Positions 1 through 6,288 are shown, counted from the stretch's first letter. The stretch: 6,288 nucleotides of DNA from Bacillota bacterium (GCA_030705695.1 JAUZPX010000103.1:1-6288); one strand, 5' to 3'. The notes: generated from the letters alone by a model not told the origin. Program-made: numbers and translations.

Positions 1-216
1 ATGAATTTGTTGCAAGGGAAAAAAGTCACCGCTTTTCCTGATTATAAAGACGAATTTACCACAGCGGAATATACAGGGCTTCCTGCAGTTGCAGACGGAA
101 AAATTATCACAGGCAAAGGCGTAGGTTCGACTATTCACTTTGCATTATTTATCGTTGAAAAAGTCCTTGGACATGAGTCTGCCATAAAATTAAAGGAGAC
201 CATGCAATGTCCGTAA
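1..216 (+). CDS. DJ-1/PfpI family protein, C-terminal fragment (gene starts before the window)
   Basis: This is the last ~71 residues of a DJ-1/ThiJ/PfpI-type protein. The frame is open from the first base, so the ATG at position 1 is almost certainly an internal Met of a protein normally about 180-190 residues long. The visible part fits the family's C-terminal half: an LLQGKKVTAFP strand (residues 3-13), then AEYTGLPAVADGKIITGKG, where bacterial members have a similar 'V.DG.IIT..G' stretch, then a helix that closes the fold (HFALFIVEKVLG). The nucleophilic cysteine that defines DJ-1 enzymes would lie upstream and cannot be checked. Members of this family act as glyoxalase/deglycase-like or chaperone-like stress proteins, and many are mislabelled as thiamine biosynthesis proteins; the exact activity here is unknown. 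The stop codon overlaps the start of the next gene, which suggests one operon and translational coupling. Confidence 0.8.
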   Translation: MNLLQGKKVTAFPDYKDEFTTAEYTGLPAVADGKIITGKGVGSTIHFALFIVEKVLGHESAIKLKETMQCP

Positions 217-809
217 AAGATATTAGAACTCTTAAAAATGACTTACGAAGTCAATATAAAAAAACAAGAGCAAATCTTGATCCTAAAATCAAACGTAAAA
301 CAGATTTTGAAATACAAAGTCGTTTGTTCTCATTAAACCAATACTCCGAAGCCGATGTTATCTTTACTTATGTTTCAACAAAAATTGAAATTGATACAAC
401 TCGTATTATTGAATCTGCAATTGCATCAAAAAAGAAAGTTGCTGTCCCCCGTTGTAATCCGGGAGAACTCAGCATGGATTTTTATTATATAAATTCCCTT
501 TCTGATCTTGAATCTGGCACATTTGGTGTTTTGGAGCCAAAACCTGAAACTTGCGAAAAAGTAACTGATTTTTCAAAAGGACTTTGCATTGTTCCAGGTC
601 TTTCGTTTGATTCACAAGGATATCGCCTTGGATATGGCAAAGGCTATTACGACCGATTTTTATCCCGATATACAGGGATAACTGTCGGACTTTGTTATGT
701 AAGCTGTATAAAGTGGCAGCTTCCTCACGGATATTATGATAAAACAGTTGACATCCTTATCACCGAACGATATATTAGAAATATTGAAAGTCGTGAAGAC
801 GAAAAATAA
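207..809 (+). CDS. fau: 5-formyltetrahydrofolate cyclo-ligase (5,10-methenyl-THF synthetase)
   Basis: This enzyme converts 5-formyl-THF plus ATP to 5,10-methenyl-THF, ADP and phosphate in the cytoplasm, returning a dead-end folate to the one-carbon pool. The 200-residue length is normal for the family. Visible landmarks are the N-terminal basic helix (LKNDLRSQYKKTRANL, residues 9-24), the strand-loop TYVSTKIEIDT (54-64) with Glu61 placed like the folate-site acid, VAVPRC (78-83), FGVLEP (106-111), and the hallmark VPGLSFD...GYRLGYGKGYYDRFLSR (129-154), the glycine-rich phosphate-binding loop ending in Y-D-R. The start at 207 is supported by AAGGAG at 193-198, eight bases upstream and inside the preceding gene. 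The reading frame overlaps that gene by 10 bases, implying coupled translation. Related genes are called fau/ygfA in E. coli and yqgN in Bacillus. The family assignment is firm; the enzyme activity follows from homology. Confidence 0.93.
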   Translation: MSVKDIRTLKNDLRSQYKKTRANLDPKIKRKTDFEIQSRLFSLNQYSEADVIFTYVSTKIEIDTTRIIESAIASKKKVAVPRCNPGELSMDFYYINSLSDLESGTFGVLEPKPETCEKVTDFSKGLCIVPGLSFDSQGYRLGYGKGYYDRFLSRYTGITVGLCYVSCIKWQLPHGYYDKTVDILITERYIRNIESREDEK

Positions 810-832
810 ATCCCGCAGAAAGGAAGGGAACC

Positions 833-2266
833 ATGAGCAGAGATTTCTATTCAAACAGTTTTTCAGACGATGAGCCATCAGACTCAATCGATGAAACAAG
901 AAGAAAAAAAATTGATGGCTTTAAGCTTCAAATTGACAAAGAGTTGCTTGGCGGAACATCATCAGACGATGTGTTTTATGATGATATAAAATCGTATATT
1001 AAACAAGCGGAAGCCCAAGATTCCAATATGGAAGAAATCAACAGTTACAGCGGTGATGAAACCCGTAAACGTATGGCAGAAGAAGCCAAAAACTCCCGCA
1101 GAGCTGCAGAGAAAATTGAGAAAAAACAAATTAAAGAAAAATCAAAGAAAAACCGATTTGCATTCAGAATGATCTGGCTTTCTATGGTTGTCTTAGCTGG
1201 CATTGTTTTATCTCAAGTTTTGCTTGTAGGCGTAAATGATTTGCTTGCTATTAATCGAAAAGACAAAACCTCTGTAAAAATTTCAATTCCTGCGAACCCA
1301 ACTCTTGATCAAGTTACAAATATTCTGCTTCAAAATAAACTTATCAATTCCAAAGGTTATTTTGAAGAATATGCAAAGGTAACAAAAGCTGCAGATGGAT
1401 TCCATCAAGGACAGTTTAACATAAAGCGTAATCTTGATTACGAAGCAATTATCAATTATTTACAAATGAGCACAAACCGCACGGATACAATTTCAATTCA
1501 ATTTTCAGAAGGAATGTCTATTCGTGAAATTGCTTCTAAACTCCATGAAAAAGGCGTAACAACCGATGAAAATAAATTCCTTCAGCTGTGCAGTTCAAAT
1601 CAATTTGACAAAGATTATCCGTTTATTGCACAGCTTCCGTCAAATAATAATAGGGTTTATAAACTTGAAGGCTATCTCTTCCCCGACACCTACACATTTT
1701 ACCTAAATGAAGACCCTGCAACAACAATTTGCCGCTTCTTGGCAAACTATCGAGATAAAATCTGGGTACCAAGAATGGCAGACAGCTCTAACAGCGGTAA
1801 GCTTGCCACTATTCAAGAACAGGCAAAACGCCAAGGCATGTCGATGAATGAAGTAATGATTTTAGCTTCTATCATCCAAGCAGAAGCTGCAAGTAAAAAT
1901 GATATGTATAACGTTTCATCTGTTTTGCATAACAGAATAGATTCAGACATCGACTCAGGGCTACATCATTTAGGCTGCGATTCCACTGTTTATTATCCTT
2001 ACCGTGATAAAGCTTCGCTGCCAAGTAATATGAAGTCTTACACCAGCAAATACTACGACACTTATGATGTTACCGACCTTAATCTTGCGGGTGCGATCTG
2101 CAGCCCAGGTTACGATGCTATTGATGCTGCACTTCATCCAAACAGTACCGACTACTACTATTTCTGCCATAAACCTGCAACAAAAAATTCTGCGGCAAAA
2201 GCATATTATGCAGAGACAGAAGCAGGTCAGATTGAAAATGAGCAGGAAGCCGGACTTATTCATTAA
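833..2266 (+). CDS. mltG: Endolytic murein transglycosylase MltG (YceG-like)
   Basis: MltG cuts nascent glycan strands next to the membrane and is thought to set strand length or release strands during peptidoglycan synthesis. The 477-residue protein has a charged cytoplasmic N-terminus (1-107; acidic first, then a Lys/Glu/Arg-rich probable helix at 78-107), one membrane anchor (about 112-135) preceded by KKNR, consistent with N-in topology, a LysM-like extracytoplasmic region (about 147-210), and the YceG catalytic domain. Key motifs are EGYLFPDTY (279-287), ILASIIQAEA (343-352) with Glu351 in the place of the catalytic glutamate, the HNR motif (366-368), and NLAGAICSPG (417-426). E. coli MltG is about 340 residues; most of the extra length is the cytoplasmic tail, and long tails also occur in other Gram-positive MltG proteins. 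The segment usually like LQSDPTV reads LGCDSTV here (380-386). The start is supported by AGGAAGGG at 821-828. It sits 23 bases after fau and 15 before the next gene, consistent with one transcript. Confidence 0.93.
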   Translation: MSRDFYSNSFSDDEPSDSIDETRRKKIDGFKLQIDKELLGGTSSDDVFYDDIKSYIKQAEAQDSNMEEINSYSGDETRKRMAEEAKNSRRAAEKIEKKQIKEKSKKNRFAFRMIWLSMVVLAGIVLSQVLLVGVNDLLAINRKDKTSVKISIPANPTLDQVTNILLQNKLINSKGYFEEYAKVTKAADGFHQGQFNIKRNLDYEAIINYLQMSTNRTDTISIQFSEGMSIREIASKLHEKGVTTDENKFLQLCSSNQFDKDYPFIAQLPSNNNRVYKLEGYLFPDTYTFYLNEDPATTICRFLANYRDKIWVPRMADSSNSGKLATIQEQAKRQGMSMNEVMILASIIQAEAASKNDMYNVSSVLHNRIDSDIDSGLHHLGCDSTVYYPYRDKASLPSNMKSYTSKYYDTYDVTDLNLAGAICSPGYDAIDAALHPNSTDYYYFCHKPATKNSAAKAYYAETEAGQIENEQEAGLIH

Positions 2267-2281
2267 ATAAACGAGGAAAAT

Positions 2282-3496
2282 ATGAGCAAACGGATTGAAT
2301 TATTATCTCCTGCAGGAGATATGGAATGTTTTAACTCCGCCCTGAATTTCGGGGCGGATGCCGTTTATCTGGCGGGAAAAGAATTCGGCATGCGAACTTC
2401 ATCAAAAAACTTCAGTATTAACGAACTGAAAACCGCCGTAAAAACAGCACATGAAAAGAATGCAAAAGTTTATGTCACATGCAATACTATTGCATGGAAC
2501 GAAGAAATTAATCGTCTCCCTGAAGCATTTGAAGAGCTTGCTTCGGCAGATATAGATGCGTTTATAATTGCCGATTTAGGCGTGTTGCAGCTTGCAAAAA
2601 AATATGCGCCAAATGTGGCGGTTCATATTTCAACACAGGCAGGGATAGTAAATTATGCAGCAGCCAACGCTTTTTATGAGCTTGGTGCAAAACGGGTTGT
2701 ACTTGCTCGTGAGCTTCCGCTTACTGAAATTGAAGTAATACGCAAAAACACTCCGGAAGATTTGGAAATTGAATGCTTTGTTCACGGCGCAATGTGCGTT
2801 TCATTTTCAGGGCGCTGTATTATCTCGAGTGCTATGACAGGACGTGACGCAAACCGAGGCGACTGCGCTCAGCCGTGCCGATGGAAATATCATCTTTATG
2901 AAGAAAACCGTGAAGGGCAGTTTTTCCCTGTTGAAGAAGCCGACGGCGGAACATATCTTTATAATTCACGTGATTTGTGTATGATTGAACATATACCCGA
3001 ACTTATTAAAGCTGGTGTTACGAGTTTTAAGATTGAGGGACGGGCAAAATCAGCTTATTATACAGCTGTGACAACAAATGCATACCGAAAAGCAATAGAC
3101 GCTTATGAATTGGAAGGCGATGACTTTAAGCTTCCAATTTGGATAAAAGAAGAGCTTGATAAAATCAGCCACCGTGAATATAGCACAGGCTTTTATTTCG
3201 GCAACGAACCCGGACAAGTAACAGAAAACGGCGGATATATTCGCAATTATGAAGTCGTTGCTGTTTGTGAAGGATTTCAAAACGGAGAAAGCAAAGTTAC
3301 ACAGCGAAACCGCTTTTTTACAGGCGATGAAGTAGACGTTCTTCCAATAAACGGTATTCCTTTCTGTACAAAAATTTTAGAAATTCGTAATCAATGGGAC
3401 AGCATTGTAGATTCTGCCCCTCATGCTATGGAAAAGCTTACTGTTAAAACGGAAACTCCAATTTTTGAAGGTGCTATACTCCGTAAAAGAAGATAA
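2282..3496 (+). CDS. trhP: U32 family protein, TrhP-like tRNA U34 hydroxylation protein (YegQ/YrrO type)
   Basis: Members of this group, long annotated as 'peptidase U32/collagenase-like', are now known in E. coli and B. subtilis as TrhP. TrhP is needed for prephenate-dependent hydroxylation of U34 in some tRNAs (ho5U). The protein shows the N-terminal ELLSPAGDMECFNSAL...GADAVYLAG (6-32) opening and the U32 signature ECFVHGAMCVSFSGRCIIS (164-182), followed by MTGRDANRGDCAQPCRWKY (185-203). Cys172, Cys179, Cys195 and Cys199 are spaced as expected for an iron-sulfur cluster. SFKIEGRAKSAYY (248-260) and a small C-terminal beta domain (about 315-404) complete the usual layout, and 404 residues is normal. 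GAGGA at 2273-2277 supports the ATG. It follows mltG directly, as the last gene before a terminator. In Bacillus the order is mltG, the methyltransferase trmR, then two trhP copies; here there is one copy and no trmR between. Family assignment is secure; the TrhP function is inferred from subfamily resemblance and gene neighbourhood. Confidence 0.85.
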   Translation: MSKRIELLSPAGDMECFNSALNFGADAVYLAGKEFGMRTSSKNFSINELKTAVKTAHEKNAKVYVTCNTIAWNEEINRLPEAFEELASADIDAFIIADLGVLQLAKKYAPNVAVHISTQAGIVNYAAANAFYELGAKRVVLARELPLTEIEVIRKNTPEDLEIECFVHGAMCVSFSGRCIISSAMTGRDANRGDCAQPCRWKYHLYEENREGQFFPVEEADGGTYLYNSRDLCMIEHIPELIKAGVTSFKIEGRAKSAYYTAVTTNAYRKAIDAYELEGDDFKLPIWIKEELDKISHREYSTGFYFGNEPGQVTENGGYIRNYEVVAVCEGFQNGESKVTQRNRFFTGDEVDVLPINGIPFCTKILEIRNQWDSIVDSAPHAMEKLTVKTETPIFEGAILRKRR

Positions 3497-3520
3497 CAAA
3501 GATATTTTTTCAGTATAGAG

Positions 3521-3564
3521 TTGAGATTGATATATTTTTATCAATCTCAATATTTATATTATTT
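3521..3564 (+). terminator. Probable intrinsic terminator of the upstream operon
   Basis: A perfect 12-bp inverted repeat (TTGAGATTGATA at 3521-3532 and TATCAATCTCAA at 3539-3550) encloses a 6-base loop and is followed by a T-rich but interrupted tail (3551-3564, 9 T of 14). It starts 24 bases after the trhP stop, where a terminator is expected. The stem is AT-rich with only three G-C pairs, so termination may be partial. Its core is nearly the same sequence as the Rex-like operator downstream, so it could also bind a regulator. Confidence 0.65.
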
Positions 3565-3599
3565 CGACAATTTATGGCATTATTCCTAGTTTTATTTCT

Positions 3600-3645
3600 T
3601 ATTATTATATCAATAAAAAATTTTTATAAATATTTTTATAAAATA
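3600..3645 (+). promoter_or_regulatory. A/T tract upstream of the -35, possible UP element
   Basis: The bases before the -35 are almost only A and T, with alternating A-runs and T-runs. TTTTTATAAA occurs twice (3621-3630 and 3633-3642), with a 12-base period. Such tracts directly upstream of a -35 box can bind the RNA polymerase alpha C-terminal domain or bend DNA and so boost transcription. No specific protein site is recognised, and AT-richness is common in intergenic DNA of such genomes. Confidence 0.35.
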
Positions 3646-3674
3646 TTGACATACTATTCCTGTGTTGCTATAAT
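3646..3674 (+). promoter_or_regulatory. Strong sigma-A (sigma-70 type) promoter of adhE, extended -10
   Basis: The -35 box TTGACA (3646-3651) and the -10 box TATAAT (3669-3674) both match consensus exactly and are 17 bases apart, the optimum. TG at 3666-3667, one base before the -10, adds an extended -10 element. Transcription should start near 3681, giving a leader of about 58 bases before the adhE ATG. A promoter this close to consensus is expected to be very strong unless repressed, which fits the operator found right at the predicted start. Confidence 0.9.
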
Positions 3675-3686
3675 ATAGTAAAGAGA

Positions 3687-3704
3687 TTGATAATTTTTTA
3701 ACAA
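3687..3704. promoter_or_regulatory. Rex (NADH/NAD+ sensing repressor) operator of adhE
   Basis: TTGATAATTTTTTAACAA matches the clostridial Rex consensus TTGTTAA-N4-TTAACAA at 13 of 14 defined positions; the only difference is A for T at 3690. It lies about +6 to +23 from the predicted transcription start, where bound protein would block polymerase. The gene behind it, adhE, is a classic Rex target. By known Rex behaviour, the repressor binds when NAD+ is plentiful and leaves when NADH rises. The site sits inside a larger imperfect inverted repeat (3679-3712; ten outer pairs at 3680-3689/3702-3711 with one G-T), so the leader RNA could also form a 5' hairpin. No rex gene is in the window, so binding is inferred. 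Confidence 0.8.
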
Positions 3705-3738
3705 TTTCTTTAATTAATTACAAATTGGAGGTTTTACT

Positions 3739-6288
3739 ATGGCTGAAAAGAATACCCTTGTTCCTCCCGCTGTCGATGTTAAAACTATGGTCGACAAACT
3801 GGTGGAAAAAGCGCAGGTTGCTCTTTCGGAATATATGAAGCTTGACCAGGAGCAGATCGACAACATCGTACGTGCTATGGCTTTAGCCGGTGTAGATCAG
3901 CATATGGAACTTGCGAAATTTGCGGTTGAGGAAACAGGACGTGGCGTCCTTGAAGACAAAATTATAAAAAATATGTTTGCTACCGAATACATTTGGCACT
4001 CGATTAAGTATACAAAGACCGTAGGAATTGTTGACGAAAACGACATGGAAGGCTATGTTGAAGTAGCCGAGCCTGTCGGTGTTGTTGCAGGAGTTACCCC
4101 AGTAACAAACCCGACATCCACAACAATGTTTAAAGCTATTATCTGTGCAAAATCAAGAAATCCAATAATTTTCGGATTCCATCCGAGTGCACAAAAATGT
4201 TCTACTGCAGCTGCAAAGTGCATGAGAGATGCCGCCGTTAAAGCAGGTGCACCTGAAAATTGCATTCAATGGATTGAATTCCCGTCACTAGAAGCTACCA
4301 ACTATTTGATGAATAACGACGGAGTTTCTCTTATTCTTGCAACAGGCGGTTCAGGAATGGTTAAAGCAGCATATTCAACTGGAAAGCCTGCATTGGGCGT
4401 CGGACCAGGCAATGTACCTTGTTATATTGAAAAAACCGCTAAACTCGATCGTGCATGTACTGACCTTATGCTCTCAAAAACATTTGATAACGGCATGATT
4501 TGTGCTTCCGAGCAGGCTGTCATCGTTGACAAAGAAATTTCAGCTGATTTTGAGCGTATCATGAAAGAAAACAACTGCTATTTTTTAAACGATGATGAAT
4601 GCAAAAAAGTTTCTGAAGCTGTTGTTAACAATGAAAAAGGCTCTGTATATCCTGATATCGTAGGTATGTCCGCAAACTGGATTGCTGAAAAGGCAGGGAT
4701 CAAAGTCCCTGAAAAAACTAAAATTCTCATTGCAAAATTACCAAAGGTAGGACATGATTATCCTCTTTCAATGGAAAAGCTCTCCCCTGTTCTTGCTTAC
4801 TTTGTTGTTGAAAGCCATGAACAAGGCTTCGAATACGCAAATGCCATGCTTGAAATGGGCGGCTTAGGCCACTCTGCTGTAATCCACAGCTCCGACAATA
4901 ATCTTATTAGAGAATACGGCGAGAAAATGCGTGTAGGGCGCTGTATCTCAAACTCTCCGTCCTCTCAGGGCGCAATCGGCGATATCTATAACACCAATAC
5001 TCCATCCTTGACACTTGGCTGCGGTTCTTACGGACACAACTCAACCACATCAAATGTCTCTACCGTCAACCTGATTAACAAGAAACGGATTGCTAAGAGG
5101 AGGGTAAACATGCAGTGGTTTAAAATTCCGCCGAAAATTTATTTTGAGTATGATTCTATTCAATACTTGCAAAAAATGGAAAATATTGAACGTGCTTTTA
5201 TAGTTACCGACCCGACAATGGTAAAGCTTGGTAATGTCGATAAAATTCTATATTATCTTCGCAAGAGAGAAAAATACTGCCACTCTGAGATTTACAGCGA
5301 TGTTGAGCCAGATCCCGATGTAGAGACAATCATGCGTGGCGTTGAGTTTATGAGGAACTTTAAGCCTGACGTAATTATCGCATTGGGCGGAGGTTCCGCA
5401 ATGGATGCCGCCAAAGGCATGTGGCTTTTCTATGAGCATCCAGATACCACATTTGACGGATTAAAGCAGAAATTCATGGATATCCGCAAGCGTTCTTATA
5501 AATTCCCACGGCTTGGCGAAAAAGCACAGATGGTTTGTATCCCGACAACGAGCGGCACAGGCTCTGAAGTTACCAGCTTCTCTGTTATTACAGACAGAAA
5601 GAACGGAAATATCAAATATCCGCTTGCTGATTATGCTCTGACACCGTCTGTCGCAATTATCGACCCGCAGTTTGTCACAACGTTGCCGAAATCTGCAACA
5701 GCCGATACAGGACTTGACGTCCTTACACACGCAATAGAGGCTTATGTATCTGTTATGGCAAGCGACTATACAGATGGCTTGGCACTTCAAGCAATCGACA
5801 TGGTATTCACCTATCTGCCAAGAGCTTATAACAAAGGTGAAAACGACTTGGAAGCAAGAGAAAAAATGCATAACGCTTCAGCAATTGCAGGTATGGCGTT
5901 TACAAATGCATTTTTAGGACTTAACCACTCAATGGCTCATAAGCTTGGCGGCGAATATCATATTCCTCATGGACGTGCAAATGCAATACTTCTGCCATAT
6001 GTTGTAGAATATAATGCACAAAAACCAACGAAATTTGCCACATTCCCGAAATATGAGAAATTCATTGCTGACGAAAAATATGCAAAAATTGCGCGTTTTA
6101 TAGGCGTTGCAGGCAAGGATACACAGGAAAGCGTTCAAAACTTAATAAACGCTATCCGCAAGCTATGTGAAGAATGCAACATTCCGAAAACAATCAAAGA
6201 AACAGGCGTAAATGAACAAGATTTCTTAAACAAGCTCAGAACACTCTCTGAGAATGCTCACGAGGACCAATGCACAACGGCAAACCCA
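3739..6288 (+). CDS. adhE: Bifunctional acetaldehyde-CoA/alcohol dehydrogenase AdhE (C-terminus cut by window end)
   Basis: AdhE reduces acetyl-CoA to acetaldehyde and then to ethanol, using two NADH, and is the main ethanol route in many anaerobes; the family forms long cytoplasmic filaments called spirosomes. The frame is open for 850 codons with no stop. The end reads SENAHEDQCTTANP, close to the usual C-terminus, so perhaps 15-40 residues are missing. The N-terminal aldehyde dehydrogenase domain (about 1-440) has PVTNPTSTTMFKAI (121-134), ATGGSGMVKAAYSTGKPALG (201-220), GPGNVP (222-227) and the catalytic cysteine Cys255 in FDNGMICASEQ. A linker at about 441-458 leads into the iron-dependent alcohol dehydrogenase domain. 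This carries GGGSAMDAAK (550-559), PTTSGTGSEVT (602-612) and iron ligands Asp660, His664, His730 and His744, with the same spacing as in E. coli AdhE. GGAGG at 3727-3731, seven bases upstream, fixes the start. It has its own strong promoter and a Rex operator. Both active sites look intact. Confidence 0.96.
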   Translation, partial: MAEKNTLVPPAVDVKTMVDKLVEKAQVALSEYMKLDQEQIDNIVRAMALAGVDQHMELAKFAVEETGRGVLEDKIIKNMFATEYIWHSIKYTKTVGIVDENDMEGYVEVAEPVGVVAGVTPVTNPTSTTMFKAIICAKSRNPIIFGFHPSAQKCSTAAAKCMRDAAVKAGAPENCIQWIEFPSLEATNYLMNNDGVSLILATGGSGMVKAAYSTGKPALGVGPGNVPCYIEKTAKLDRACTDLMLSKTFDNGMICASEQAVIVDKEISADFERIMKENNCYFLNDDECKKVSEAVVNNEKGSVYPDIVGMSANWIAEKAGIKVPEKTKILIAKLPKVGHDYPLSMEKLSPVLAYFVVESHEQGFEYANAMLEMGGLGHSAVIHSSDNNLIREYGEKMRVGRCISNSPSSQGAIGDIYNTNTPSLTLGCGSYGHNSTTSNVSTVNLINKKRIAKRRVNMQWFKIPPKIYFEYDSIQYLQKMENIERAFIVTDPTMVKLGNVDKILYYLRKREKYCHSEIYSDVEPDPDVETIMRGVEFMRNFKPDVIIALGGGSAMDAAKGMWLFYEHPDTTFDGLKQKFMDIRKRSYKFPRLGEKAQMVCIPTTSGTGSEVTSFSVITDRKNGNIKYPLADYALTPSVAIIDPQFVTTLPKSATADTGLDVLTHAIEAYVSVMASDYTDGLALQAIDMVFTYLPRAYNKGENDLEAREKMHNASAIAGMAFTNAFLGLNHSMAHKLGGEYHIPHGRANAILLPYVVEYNAQKPTKFATFPKYEKFIADEKYAKIARFIGVAGKDTQESVQNLINAIRKLCEECNIPKTIKETGVNEQDFLNKLRTLSENAHEDQCTTANP
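5098..5112 (+). promoter_or_regulatory. Possible internal ribosome binding site and start within adhE
   Basis: AGGAGGG at 5098-5104 is followed five bases later by an in-frame ATG (5110-5112, Met458), exactly at the linker between the aldehyde and alcohol dehydrogenase domains. This is at least as good a Shine-Dalgarno site as that of adhE itself. The two Arg codons that make it are both AGG, which is used only three times among the 27 Arg codons of the visible gene. Initiation here would give a free alcohol dehydrogenase domain beginning MQWFKIPPKIYFE. The R-R-x-N-M amino acid pattern is common in AdhE linkers, so the match may partly be a by-product of protein sequence. Confidence 0.35.

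Noticed and set aside
660..899. Minus-strand open frame across the fau-mltG junction
   Set aside because: It covers the conserved end of fau and the start of mltG, has no recognisable domain or start signal, and is explained by the plus-strand genes.
1970..2270. Minus-strand (1970-2263) and alternate plus-strand (2064-2270) open frames at the end of mltG
   Set aside because: Both overlap the conserved MltG C-terminal catalytic region in another frame, show no family resemblance and have biased compositions typical of out-of-frame translation.
3050..3280. Minus-strand open frame within trhP
   Set aside because: It is hydrophobic only because it is antisense to a charged helical region of the U32 protein; no supporting start signal or homology is visible.
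2282..3496. Annotation as a secreted collagenase or protease (peptidase U32)
   Set aside because: There is no signal peptide or protease motif. The cysteine pattern and the mltG neighbourhood favour the tRNA-modifying TrhP group.
3711..3720. Perfect 10-bp palindrome TAATTAATTA just before the adhE ribosome binding site
   Set aside because: It is made only of A and T in a very AT-rich leader and matches no operator I recognise; chance is sufficient.
5461..5871. 136-codon minus-strand open frame within adhE
   Set aside because: It lies opposite the iron-dehydrogenase domain of an intact, well-conserved gene. Its predicted protein is cysteine-rich, low in recognisable motifs and has no ribosome binding context; it is a shadow frame.
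4053..6138. Other small minus-strand open frames within adhE (4053-4265, 5248-5439, 5929-6138)
   Set aside because: All are short, antisense to conserved catalytic sections of AdhE, and show no motif.

Overview
The window looks like chromosomal DNA of a low-GC, anaerobic, fermentative Firmicute, most likely a clostridial gut-type organism. The reasons are the AT-rich sequence, strong Shine-Dalgarno sites, a textbook sigma-A promoter, a clostridial-type Rex operator and a bifunctional AdhE. This placement is inferred from style and gene content, not from a database match.

Bases 1-3496 are a tightly packed plus-strand gene run. It starts with the C-terminal end of a DJ-1/PfpI family protein, which begins before the window. 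A 5-formyltetrahydrofolate cyclo-ligase follows, overlapping it by 10 bases. Next come the endolytic murein transglycosylase MltG (23-base gap) and a U32-family TrhP-like tRNA hydroxylation protein (15-base gap). I see no promoter or terminator inside the run, so it reads as one operon of housekeeping functions: stress or metabolite repair, folate repair, peptidoglycan chain-length control and tRNA U34 modification.

Bases 3497-3738 are a compact control region. It holds an AT-rich 12-bp-stem terminator for the upstream operon, an A/T tract, and a promoter with both hexamers perfect (TTGACA, 17-bp spacer, TATAAT) plus a TG extended -10. Just after the predicted transcription start is a palindrome matching the Rex consensus at 13 of 14 defined positions. 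The same 26-bp sequence appears, 22/26 identical, as the core of the upstream terminator stem. A strong ribosome binding site precedes adhE.

Bases 3739-6288 are adhE, the fused acetaldehyde/alcohol dehydrogenase, open to the window end at residue 850. A few tens of C-terminal residues are probably missing. The logic is familiar: when NADH/NAD+ is high, Rex should leave the operator and a very strong promoter drives ethanol formation, which reoxidises NADH. At the junction of the two AdhE domains lies an unusually good internal Shine-Dalgarno plus ATG in frame, which might allow a free alcohol dehydrogenase isoform.

I found no mobile element, CRISPR array, RNA gene or clearly novel multi-gene system. 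The points most worth a second look are the duplicated operator/terminator palindrome and the internal start signal in adhE.
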